From Candidatus Doudnabacteria bacterium (GTDB taxonomy: Bacteria; Patescibacteriota; Doudnabacteria; UBA920; 2-01-FULL-50-11), in NCBI GenBank assembly GCA_016205055.1, contig JACQJK010000024.1, positions 1 through 6,659 on the forward strand: DNA of 6,659 nt. The letters run 5' to 3'. The notes under the pieces were generated by a model. The model was not told the origin of the DNA. It was given only the letters and a program-made list of their open reading frames with translations, and made no database searches. The first letter of the stretch is position 1. Every line of letters starts with the position of its first letter. The position numbers and the translations under genes were made by a program. Positions 1 through 5,824 of this stretch are shown here, one piece after another.

Positions 1-25
1 CCCGAGTGTAGTCGAGGGGGGATCG
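1..25. repeat. Fragment of a TCGAG-type dispersed palindromic repeat
   Basis: The first bases contain CCGAG and TCGAGG motifs around a short spacer, forming an imperfect hairpin. They resemble the TCGAG-containing repeat seen twice near 5345-5480. The left edge is cut by the window, so the full extent is unknown. It is non-coding as far as can be seen. Confidence 0.3.
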
Positions 26-28
26 TCA

Positions 29-138
29 TGCCAGAGGCAGATCTCCGCCAGAGGCGGATGGGCCTTCCTCCCGAGGAGGATCGGCCTCCGGCGGACGGAC
101 GCACGCCTCCGGCGGAGAAGGGTCCGCCTCCGGCGGAC
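29..138. repeat. Array of six short GC-rich hairpins (6-bp stem, 3-nt loop)
   Basis: Six units share one design, a 4-7 bp perfect or near-perfect stem closed by a three-base loop. They are TGCC-AGA-GGCA (29-39), TCCGCC-AGA-GGCGGA (44-58), TCCTCC-CGA-GGAGGA (66-80), an imperfect unit at 83-95, CGCC-TCC-GGCG (104-114) and GTCCGCC-TCC-GGCGGAC (122-138). Centres lie 15-22 bases apart. Stem sequences vary while pairing is kept, for example TCCTCC/GGAGGA, which implies selection on or copying of the palindrome rather than of a protein. The same unit returns at 5740-5756 and 6605-6619. Such GC-rich palindromes are common between genes in Patescibacteria genomes (from memory). An open frame through the array (28-237) encodes only Pro/Ala/Asp-rich repeats and is not called as a gene. 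Confidence 0.75.
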
Positions 139-175
139 GGGTTTTCCCCTCCGAGTTCATTTGCGTCTCAAATTT

Positions 176-243
176 ACCCCATTAGAAGTCCGTCACGATC
201 GCGTACCAGCAGACGTCCTTGGACGCTTGACTTCTAACGGGGT
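176..243. repeat. Long inverted repeat with nested hairpin upstream of ftsI
   Basis: Arms 176-190 and 229-243 pair over 15 positions with a single A-C mismatch (CCCCATTAGAAGTC against GACTTCTAACGGGG, plus a closing A-T pair). Inside the 38-base loop is a smaller hairpin, CGTCC-TT-GGACG, around 213-224. The element ends 33 bases before the ftsI start codon, and its right arm overlaps a possible -35 hexamer. It could be an operator, a cruciform, a terminator of an upstream gene without a T-tract, or a MITE-like insertion. The sequence alone does not decide. Confidence 0.55.
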
Positions 244-257
244 TCGCTCCGGATAAG
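227..257 (+). promoter_or_regulatory. Possible sigma70-type promoter for ftsI
   Basis: TTGACT (227-232) matches the -35 consensus at five of six positions. GATAAG (252-257) matches the -10 at four of six, with a long 19-base spacer. Transcription would begin near 264, giving a leader of only about 13 bases. That is consistent with the absence of a Shine-Dalgarno sequence before the ATG at 277. The -35 box overlaps the right arm of the inverted repeat at 176-243. The spacing is not ideal, so this is a weak call. Confidence 0.3.
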
Positions 258-276
258 TCAGAGTAGTGTCGCGGTT

Positions 277-2010
277 ATGAATTTGCGTAAAACGGACGAA
301 GATTCTTTCCAGGGAAGAATTTTTTTCTTGGCCGTCGCTGTCTTATTATCCATCGGACTGATCGTTGTCCGATTATTTTTCGTCCAGGTCATTTCCCATG
401 ATTATTACTCGGCATTGGCGCAAAGCCAGCAAGAATTGTCTTCCGAGTTAATTCCAGAGCGCGGGGAAGTTTATATCCGCGACAAATTTTCCCAAGAGCC
501 GTACCCTTTGGTTAGAAATGTCAATCGTCCGTTGGTTTTTGCGGTGCCGCAGCAAATCAGTGACGCGCCTGCCCTTGCAAAAAAACTCTCGGCTATTTTA
601 GGACTCGATTCGAAGGAGGTGTTGTCGAAAATAACCAATCAGGAAAAAAAATACGTGCCGCTCGCCAAGCAAGTGGAAGAAGATAGAGCCGAGGAGTTGA
701 AAAAATTAAAGTTACCCGGGATTTATTTTGAAGACCAGATCCGCCAGGATTATCCCGAGGGAACATTGGCCGCGCAGGTTTTGGGCTTTGTGGCTTTTGA
801 CGAACATCGCCGAGTCGGTCGCTATGGTCTGGAGTATTTTTTCGAAAAAGATTTGGCCGGCAAGCCAGGATTTATCAGCGGCGCAAAAGATCCGACAGGG
901 GTGTGGATTACCGGGGGCGAGCGAGAGGTTCAACCGGCCGAGGACGGCGTGGATTTAATACTGACTTTAGACCGAGCGATTCAGTTTAAAGCCGAGGAGG
1001 TCTTGGAAAAAAGCGTCGTGGCGCACGGCGCCAAGTCAGGCAGCGTAGTGGTGCTGGATCCTAAGACGGGCGCGATTTTGGCCATGGCCAACTACCCGAG
1101 TTTTGATCCGAATCATTTTAACGAGGTTCCGGACCCGGGACTTTATAACAATACTTCTGTCCAGGCGGCTTACGAACCCGGCTCGGTGCTGAAGCCGATC
1201 ACTTTTGCCGGCAGTTTGGATGCGGGCGCCATCACGCCCGATATGACTTTTGACGATCCCGGCTCGGTCACTTTGGAAAGGTTTACGATTCGCAACGCGG
1301 AGAATAAGACTTATGGCGCGGGCGTCAGCATGACCAGAGTTTTAGAAGAGTCGATTAATACCGGCGCGATTTTTGCGGAACAGCAGATGGGACACGATAA
1401 GTTTTTGGAATATTTGGAAAAGTTTGGGTTTGGCAAATTCACCGAAGTGACTTTACCGTTTGAAGCGCCCGGGGACATTAGCAATCTTGACCGCGGCGGC
1501 GATTTGTATCCGGCGACGGCGGCATTTGGCCAGGGCATCACTGTCACCCAATTGCAGCTGGCGCAAGCTTATGCCGCGATCGCCAACGGCGGGCGGCTAT
1601 TTCAGCCCTTTGTTATTGCGGAAAAAGTTCGGAAAATCAGCCAAGCGGAGAAAACAGCACCGAGAATGTTGCGGGAAGTTGTTTCCGCGCACACCGCCAG
1701 CACGCTTTCGGCGATGCTGGTTTCGGTCGTGGAAAAAGGCCACGGGAAGAGAGCCGCGGTTCCCGGGTATTTCATTGCCGGCAAGACCGGTACCGCGCAA
1801 ATAGCCGCCGAAGGGCGCCTTGGCTACGACGTTTCGCGCAGCGTGGGGACTTTCGCCGGATTCGGCCCGATTGACGATCCAAGATTCGTGATGGTCGTAA
1901 AAATTGACGAGCCCCAAGGCGTGCGGTTTGCAGAATCGACCGCCGCTCCGGCTTTTGGCGAGATTGCCCAGTTTATTTTAAACTATTATCAGGTGCCCAA
2001 AAGCAGGTGA
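277..2010 (+). CDS. ftsI: FtsI-type penicillin-binding protein (peptidoglycan D,D-transpeptidase)
   Basis: This 577-residue class B penicillin-binding protein cross-links peptidoglycan stem peptides outside the cytoplasmic membrane, probably at the division septum. Residues 15-39 form one N-terminal membrane anchor. A dimerisation/pedestal domain follows, beginning with the degenerate RGEVYIRD motif near 62. The transpeptidase domain starts near 250 (SVVVLDPKTGAILAM) and keeps all three active-site motifs: S303-V-L-K306 with the acylated serine, S359-I-N361, and K503-T-G-T. The FAGFGPIDDPRF segment near the C-terminus is more FtsI-like than MrdA-like, but PBP2 (mrdA) or SpoVD-like naming remains possible. 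No PASTA domains are present, and the length is normal for the family. The ATG at 277 is the only Met before the membrane helix, no in-frame GTG, TTG or ATG lies between it and the upstream stop at 235, and there is no Shine-Dalgarno sequence. murF follows after a 211-base gap. Confidence 0.93.
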   Translation: MNLRKTDEDSFQGRIFFLAVAVLLSIGLIVVRLFFVQVISHDYYSALAQSQQELSSELIPERGEVYIRDKFSQEPYPLVRNVNRPLVFAVPQQISDAPALAKKLSAILGLDSKEVLSKITNQEKKYVPLAKQVEEDRAEELKKLKLPGIYFEDQIRQDYPEGTLAAQVLGFVAFDEHRRVGRYGLEYFFEKDLAGKPGFISGAKDPTGVWITGGEREVQPAEDGVDLILTLDRAIQFKAEEVLEKSVVAHGAKSGSVVVLDPKTGAILAMANYPSFDPNHFNEVPDPGLYNNTSVQAAYEPGSVLKPITFAGSLDAGAITPDMTFDDPGSVTLERFTIRNAENKTYGAGVSMTRVLEESINTGAIFAEQQMGHDKFLEYLEKFGFGKFTEVTLPFEAPGDISNLDRGGDLYPATAAFGQGITVTQLQLAQAYAAIANGGRLFQPFVIAEKVRKISQAEKTAPRMLREVVSAHTASTLSAMLVSVVEKGHGKRAAVPGYFIAGKTGTAQIAAEGRLGYDVSRSVGTFAGFGPIDDPRFVMVVKIDEPQGVRFAESTAAPAFGEIAQFILNYYQVPKSR

Positions 2011-2029
2011 AATTTCTGGTACCAAATTC

Positions 2030-2089
2030 CAAACCCCTCACCCTTTCCCCTCTCCCGCTCGCGGGAGAGGGATTAAGGGAGAGGGTTTG
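2030..2089. repeat. Dispersed palindromic repeat (CCCTCTCCCGC hairpin), possible terminator
   Basis: The core is an 11-bp perfect stem, 2048-2058 against 2061-2071 (CCCTCTCCCGC/GCGGGAGAGGG), with a two-base apparent loop. An outer stem pairs 2030-2045 with 2075-2089, interrupted by one mismatch and one gap. This C/T-rich 'ccctcaccct...gggagaggg' element resembles a repeat dispersed in many bacterial genomes (recalled, not searched). It lies 20 bases after the ftsI stop and could end that transcript, although no strong T-run follows the stem. Confidence 0.65.
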
Positions 2090-2092
2090 AGA

Positions 2093-2121
2093 TTGGGGTA
2101 TTTGCCCGCCTGCCGTATACT
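2093..2121 (+). promoter_or_regulatory. Possible sigma70-type promoter for murF
   Basis: TTGGGG (2093-2098, three of six consensus) and TATACT (2116-2121, five of six) are separated by 17 bases. A start near 2128 would give a leader of about 94 bases before murF. The -10 lies in the left arm of the palindrome at 2105-2192. The good -10 and exact spacing support the call, while the poor -35 weakens it. Confidence 0.3.
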
Positions 2122-2192
2122 TTCAATCTCGATTCTTAAAACTATGCTTTTTAACTTCATCCGGGCTTAGATAGAAAGGTTTCGCAGGCGGG
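2105..2192. repeat. Large imperfect inverted repeat upstream of murF
   Basis: CCCGCCTGC (2105-2113) pairs perfectly with GCAGGCGGG (2184-2192). Further in, CTTTC and ATCT (2120-2129) pair with AGAT and GAAAG (2169-2178), leaving an internal loop and a mismatch. The inner loop holds a TTAAAA/TTTTAA pair near 2136-2152. An outer pair, AAATTCCAAA (2024-2033) with TTTGGAATTT (2203-2212), encloses both this element and the neighbouring dispersed repeat. It could be a folded 5' leader or a remnant of a palindromic mobile element. Confidence 0.45.
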
Positions 2193-2221
2193 GATTTTAA
2201 AATTTGGAATTTTAGAGAGGT

Positions 2222-3490
2222 ATGTTTAAAGATCTCATGAAATTTGTTCTAAAATTCATGGCCCGGGCGGTATTGGCTAGATATCACCCGAAGATTATTG
2301 CGATCACTGGTAGTGTCGGGAAAACTACAACCAAGGAAGCGATCTTTCATGCGGTTTCCGAGCAGGTGCCAAGCCGCGCAAGCAGAGGAAATTATAATAA
2401 CGAAATCGGTTTGCCGTTGGCTATTTTGGGTGAGCAAAGCGGACGAAAAAATATTTTTTTGTTTTTGGCCGTCGTTGCCAAGTTTGTCGGGCTGATGTTG
2501 GGGAGGTCATATCCGAGGATTTTGGTTTTGGAAATGGCCGCTGACCGCAAAGGCGATATTGGTTACTTGGCTTCAATTGCCAGACCGGACATTGCGGTGG
2601 TGACGCGGGTGGGGGAAGCGCACACGGAATTTTTGGGGGATGCGGAAACCATTCAGCGGGAAAAATCCCAGTTAGTCCGGGCGCTCGACGTGCGAGGGGT
2701 TGCGGTGTTGAATGCCGACGACGCGCGCGTGGCGGCGATGCAAAGTCTTCATCGGGGAAAAGTCGTGACGTTTGGTTTGCATCCCCAAGCAGAAGTTCGG
2801 GCGGAGGAGATTAAGACGCAACAGCTAACCTATGGTTCAGTTTTTAATCCGGAGCTTGATTTTTCCTTGCGCTTTGTCGCGGTCCTGCAAGACAATCGGA
2901 TTCCCATTGAGAGTCCCTGCAATCTGGGAAATCCGAAAGTTTACGCGATGCTGGCGGCTTTGGCGACAGCCGCAGAACTGGGTTTGGATGTAACGCGCGC
3001 GGCAGAACGGCTACGCACTTTGCCTTTGCAGCCCGGCCGCCTGCGGCCGATGAGCGGCATCAAGCGCACGGTGATTTTGGATGACTCATACAACTCGTCG
3101 CCAGAAGCGGCTGTTGAATCGTTGAGAATTCTCACGCAGATCCGGGCCAAAAGACGTCTTGCCGTGCTTGCCGACATGCTGGAGCTGGGAAGAGCAACGG
3201 AAACCGCGCATCGGAAGATCGGCCGTTTTGTCCAAACCTTGGGCATTGACTTGCTGTTTTGTATTGGCATGCGCGCCCGTTTTATTGCCGAAGAAGCCCG
3301 GGCCGCGGGATTGGCGAAAAGCAGGATTTTCGAATACGCTTCTACAGCAGAAGCCGCTCTGCCGCTGCAGCGCAAGATGCAGGCAGGAGACGCGGTGTTA
3401 ATCAAGGGTTCGCGCGGGATGCATTTGGAAAAAGTCGTTTTGGAAGTTATGGCCGAACCAGAACGAGCGGAAGAGTTGCTTGTACACTAA
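2222..3490 (+). CDS. murF: MurF-family UDP-MurNAc-tripeptide:D-Ala-D-Ala ligase lacking the N-terminal domain
   Basis: A cytoplasmic ATP-dependent Mur ligase of 422 residues, expected to add D-Ala-D-Ala to UDP-MurNAc-tripeptide, the last soluble step of peptidoglycan precursor synthesis. The ATP loop G30-S-V-G-K-T-T36 lies almost at the N-terminus. E104, H134 (GEAHTEF) and K148 in REKSQ, at the position of the family's carbamylated lysine, complete the central domain. The C-terminal domain shows DDSYNSSP (287-294), matching MurF DDYNANP, then LADMLELG and K395-G-S-R-G. The usual 80-100 residue N-terminal uridine-nucleotide-binding domain is absent, replaced by a short, partly hydrophobic, basic leader (1-26). 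The specificity is therefore inferred from the C-terminal motifs. GAGAGG (2215-2220) lies only one base before the chosen ATG. The ATG at 2237 (Met6) has it 16 bases upstream, so neither spacing is ideal and the start is uncertain by five residues. Confidence 0.88.
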   Translation: MFKDLMKFVLKFMARAVLARYHPKIIAITGSVGKTTTKEAIFHAVSEQVPSRASRGNYNNEIGLPLAILGEQSGRKNIFLFLAVVAKFVGLMLGRSYPRILVLEMAADRKGDIGYLASIARPDIAVVTRVGEAHTEFLGDAETIQREKSQLVRALDVRGVAVLNADDARVAAMQSLHRGKVVTFGLHPQAEVRAEEIKTQQLTYGSVFNPELDFSLRFVAVLQDNRIPIESPCNLGNPKVYAMLAALATAAELGLDVTRAAERLRTLPLQPGRLRPMSGIKRTVILDDSYNSSPEAAVESLRILTQIRAKRRLAVLADMLELGRATETAHRKIGRFVQTLGIDLLFCIGMRARFIAEEARAAGLAKSRIFEYASTAEAALPLQRKMQAGDAVLIKGSRGMHLEKVVLEVMAEPERAEELLVH

Positions 3491-3581
3491 ACTTGGGAGC
3501 TCCTCGTAACGCGCTATCTTGGACTTTCGTCTTTATTTAGGAGAGAAAACGTTTTTTTGGATTAAGTCCGCTCGCGCGACG

Positions 3582-3610
3582 AAAACAACAACCGCGCGGG
3601 TTGATGTTTT
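3582..3610 (+). terminator. Hairpin with A-tract and T-tract directly before the exporter start codon
   Basis: Arms 3582-3593 and 3599-3610 pair over 12 positions with one A-A mismatch around the five-base loop GCGCG. The 5' arm begins with AAAA and the 3' arm ends with TTTT, followed by GTT and then the ATG at 3614. The shape is that of an intrinsic terminator for murF. Its position three bases from the next start codon also fits attenuation, or masking of the ribosome entry site of the exporter gene. No Shine-Dalgarno sequence is seen before that ATG. Confidence 0.4.
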
Positions 3611-3613
3611 GTT

Positions 3614-5386
3614 ATGAAAACCTTGACCCGACAAAGTCTCACCATCTTCTGGGAGCATACCATTCGCTACAAAGGGGAGGTTGTCTTAATTGTTGCCGGA
3701 GTGACGCTGGGCGTGCTGGCGGATACGTTAATTCCCCTTTACTACAAGAAAATCATTGACTTGATGAGTCAAGGCGCAGGGAGTGCGGAGATTTTTCCCA
3801 ACATCTGGATGATTTTAGGATTAGGCGGGACGCTATGGGTGGGATTCAGAATTTCCACTTTCGTCAACAACCACTTGCAACCCCGGGTGATGTCGGATTT
3901 GCTGAACACCTGTTTTGCTTATCTGCACAATCATTCCTATAGTTTTTTTACCGGCAATTTCACCGGGAGTTTGGTAAAAAAAGTCACGCGGTACTCCCGC
4001 GCTTATGAGGAAATCACCGATCAGATTTTCTGGAACATGGGTCCGGTGGTTTTGCGTTTGGTGATCATCTTGGTAATTTTGTATTTTCGACACTGGATAT
4101 TGGCTTTGATTTTACTGCTTTGGTCGCTTGCGTACGTAGGGTTTAATTATGGGTATTCTCGTTTCAAGCTCAAGTATGACGTCACGAACGCGGAGGCAGA
4201 CACCAAGACCGGGGCGCATCTCGCCGACACGGTGTCGAACAACATCAACATCAAATTATTCAGCGGTTTGGATTCTGAATATCAACAGCACAAGTCGCTG
4301 ACCCAAAAGTTGTTTTGGGCGCGGAAAATCGCTTGGGATTTAGGCGCGTTTTCAGAAACGATCCAGAGCGGATTGATGGTGGGATTGGAGGTGGCGATTA
4401 TTTTTGTAGCGGTAAAATTTTGGCAACGCGGCCTGTTGACCGTAGGAGATTTCGCTTTACTGCAAGCATTTTTACTGCAGATTTTCGGTCGGCTGTGGGA
4501 ATTCGGCCGGTACTTGCGGCGCATTTACGAGCGGCTGGCTGACGCCGAAGAAATGACGGAAATATTGGTGAAGCCGCATGAAGTTGTTGATTTTCCCGGC
4601 GCGAAAAAAATTTCCGTCCGGCAGGGGAAGATTGAATTTATAAAAGTCGCGTTTCAATATCACAGCGACGTGCCGGTTTTTGAAAATTTTAACATGATTG
4701 TCGCGGCAGGCCAGCGGGTGGCGCTGATCGGCCCTTCTGGCGGAGGGAAATCAACCTTTGTGCGGTTGTTGCTGCGTTTTCATGATTTGACGGCGGGAAA
4801 AATTTTAATTGACGGCCAGGATATTTCCCAAGTAACCCAAGAAAGTTTAAGAAACGCAATCGCGCTCGTCCCGCAAGAACCGATCCTGTTTCATCGAACC
4901 TTGTCCGAAAATATTCGCTATGCCCGGCCACAGGCGAGCAAGCAGGAAATCACGAGAGCCGCCAAACTCGCGCACTGTCACGAATTCATCAGTCACTTTC
5001 CCCACCAATACGATACTTACGTGGGCGAACGAGGCGTGAAGCTGTCGGGAGGCGAACGTCAGCGCGTGGCTATAGCGCGGGCGATTCTTAAAAACTCGCC
5101 GATTTTGGTATTGGACGAAGCCACGTCTTCGCTCGATTCCGAGTCCGAGTACTATATCCAGGACGCCTTGAAAAACTTGATGGCCGGCCGGACCACGATT
5201 GTCATTGCGCATCGCTTGTCCACTATCATGCAAATGGATCGGATCGTGGTGATTGATGAGGGAAAAATAATAGAAGAGGGAAAACATAGGGAGCTTTTAA
5301 AAGTCAAAAAAGGTATTTATCAAAAACTCTGGCAGATTCAGGCCGGAGGTTTCGAGCAAAGTCGAGAAACCGGGGGATTTGCTTAA
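3614..5386 (+). CDS. MsbA-like ABC exporter half-transporter (fused membrane and ATPase domains)
   Basis: This 590-residue membrane protein should act as a homodimer or heterodimer that exports a substrate using ATP. Six membrane segments lie near 22-42, 64-84, 143-158, 160-178, 253-270 and 277-297. The nucleotide-binding domain begins near 335 and is complete: Walker A G373-PSGGGKST, Q-loop Q421, signature L477-SGGERQ, Walker B ILVLD501-E502, D-loop SSLD (505-508) and H-loop H533. Length and order are typical of the MsbA/LmrA/multidrug exporter group. The substrate cannot be read from the sequence. Its place after ftsI and murF suggests an envelope lipid or similar compound, but that is only context. 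The ATG at 3614 is the first possible start after an in-frame stop at 3602, and it follows a hairpin with no Shine-Dalgarno sequence. Residues 578-590 are encoded by a 40-bp repeat found again at 5441, so the natural C-terminus may have been altered. Confidence 0.92.
   Translation: MKTLTRQSLTIFWEHTIRYKGEVVLIVAGVTLGVLADTLIPLYYKKIIDLMSQGAGSAEIFPNIWMILGLGGTLWVGFRISTFVNNHLQPRVMSDLLNTCFAYLHNHSYSFFTGNFTGSLVKKVTRYSRAYEEITDQIFWNMGPVVLRLVIILVILYFRHWILALILLLWSLAYVGFNYGYSRFKLKYDVTNAEADTKTGAHLADTVSNNINIKLFSGLDSEYQQHKSLTQKLFWARKIAWDLGAFSETIQSGLMVGLEVAIIFVAVKFWQRGLLTVGDFALLQAFLLQIFGRLWEFGRYLRRIYERLADAEEMTEILVKPHEVVDFPGAKKISVRQGKIEFIKVAFQYHSDVPVFENFNMIVAAGQRVALIGPSGGGKSTFVRLLLRFHDLTAGKILIDGQDISQVTQESLRNAIALVPQEPILFHRTLSENIRYARPQASKQEITRAAKLAHCHEFISHFPHQYDTYVGERGVKLSGGERQRVAIARAILKNSPILVLDEATSSLDSESEYYIQDALKNLMAGRTTIVIAHRLSTIMQMDRIVVIDEGKIIEEGKHRELLKVKKGIYQKLWQIQAGGFEQSRETGGFA
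5345..5384 (+). repeat. 40-bp direct repeat, copy 1 (inside the exporter gene 3' end)
   Basis: This 40-base block is identical to 5441-5480, 96 bases downstream, and identity stops abruptly at both ends. It carries an internal palindrome: GGTTTC (5348-5353) with GAAACC (5366-5371), and TCGA boxes inside. The block encodes the final 13 residues of the exporter (GGFEQSRETGGFA) and supplies the first base of its stop codon. Confidence 0.85.
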
Positions 5387-5396
5387 GGCAAATCCA

Positions 5397-5442
5397 CCCT
5401 GAACGAAGTCCTCGAGCGGGTCAAGAGGACAAAGTTGAAGGG
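5397..5442. other. Imperfect stem-loop between the two direct repeats
   Basis: GTCCTC (5408-5413) pairs with GAGGAC (5425-5430) around an 11-base loop. AAC (5402-5404) pairs with GTT (5434-5436) and CCCT (5397-5400) with AGGG (5439-5442), with small internal loops between. It occupies most of the 56 bases between the repeat copies, so repeats and stem-loop may form one composite element. It could also work as a transcript end for the exporter gene, although no T-run follows. Confidence 0.4.
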
Positions 5443-5480
5443 AGGTTTCGAGCAAAGTCGAGAAACCGGGGGATTTGCTT
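5441..5480 (+). repeat. 40-bp direct repeat, copy 2
   Basis: A perfect second copy of 5345-5384, in intergenic DNA and in the same orientation. The internal palindrome is at 5444-5467. Two copies with a 56-base interval are too few and too widely spaced to be a CRISPR. They look like a tandem pair of a dispersed TCGAG-type repeat. Confidence 0.85.
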
Positions 5481-5518
5481 GTACCGTCTGGAATCGGTGT
5501 TTTTTCTTCCCCCCCCGG

Positions 5519-5557
5519 TGTATGACTCCATTCGCGGTCGTATAGTTGAGTCATACA
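5519..5557. promoter_or_regulatory. 10-bp perfect inverted repeat, operator-like
   Basis: TGTATGACTC (5519-5528) and GAGTCATACA (5548-5557) are perfect inverted copies separated by 19 bases. The half-site part GACTCCAT recurs as a direct repeat just downstream (near 5558). It could be a binding site for a dimeric regulator or a hairpin in an RNA. No gene starts within 500 bases downstream on either strand, so the target, if any, would be the tRNA locus. The rest of 5481-5660 shows nothing else I can support, apart from a T-run followed by a C-run near 5499-5516. Confidence 0.35.
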
Positions 5558-5659
5558 GACTCCATAATAGCGTTAAGTCTTGGGGTTGGGGTGCGTCGAT
5601 CTTGGATTTTCGGTCGAACCTACACAAAACCTGCTTTAGTCGAATTTTAAAAATGGCGG

Positions 5660-5688
5660 TTGTTTAAGGAATACAAATCGCGTAAAAT
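5660..5688 (+). promoter_or_regulatory. Probable sigma70-type promoter of the tRNA locus
   Basis: TTGTTT (5660-5665, three of six consensus) and TAAAAT (5683-5688, five of six) are separated by exactly 17 bases. Transcription would start near 5695, about 170 bases before tRNA-Glu. The whole structured region 5784-6004 would then be in one transcript. Confidence 0.42.
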
Positions 5689-5739
5689 GATGAAGAAGGT
5701 TTTTCGATTGTAAGGTATGCCGCGTTCGTCTCCTCCTTT

Positions 5740-5756
5740 GTCCGCCACAGGCGGAC
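5740..5756. repeat. TCCGCC-N3-GGCGGA hairpin repeat
   Basis: GTCCGCC (5740-5746) and GGCGGAC (5750-5756) form a 7-bp stem with loop ACA. This is the same unit as in the array at 29-138. A partial second unit, GGCGGACA (5760-5767), follows and could compete for the left arm. Confidence 0.7.
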
Positions 5757-5783
5757 TTCGGCGGACAGGTAGCCCGGCCTAGG

Positions 5784-5820
5784 ACCCCAGTAGTATGCGC
5801 CTTCAGCGCAACTACGGGGT
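5784..5820 (+). other. Long hairpin in the tRNA leader
   Basis: ACCCC (5784-5788) pairs with GGGGT (5816-5820), GTAGT (5790-5794) with ACTAC (5811-5815), and TGCGC (5796-5800) with GCGCA (5806-5810). This makes 15 base pairs with two single-A bulges (5789 and 5795) and a five-base loop. Its 3' arm can instead pair with ACCCCGTA at 5836-5843, and GCGCA with TGCGC at 5995-5999, so the region has alternative folds. Confidence 0.55.
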
Positions 5821-5824
5821 GGCA

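Noticed and set aside
28..237. Open frame of 69 codons rich in Pro, Ala and Asp
   Set aside because: It runs through the hairpin array and the inverted repeat. Its composition follows from the repeats, and it has no recognisable domain or ribosome site.
3493..3520. Promoter TTGGGA-N16-TATCTT after murF
   Set aside because: Both hexamers match only four of six positions and the spacing is short, which is no better than expected by chance.
5345..5480. Mini-CRISPR (two 40-base repeats with a 56-base interval)
   Set aside because: There are only two copies, one lies inside a coding end, the interval is itself palindromic, and no cas gene is present.
5479..5667. 62-codon open frame in the intergenic stretch
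   Set aside because: It begins with TTG inside the second repeat, spans a C-run and an inverted repeat, and has no ribosome site or recognisable domain.
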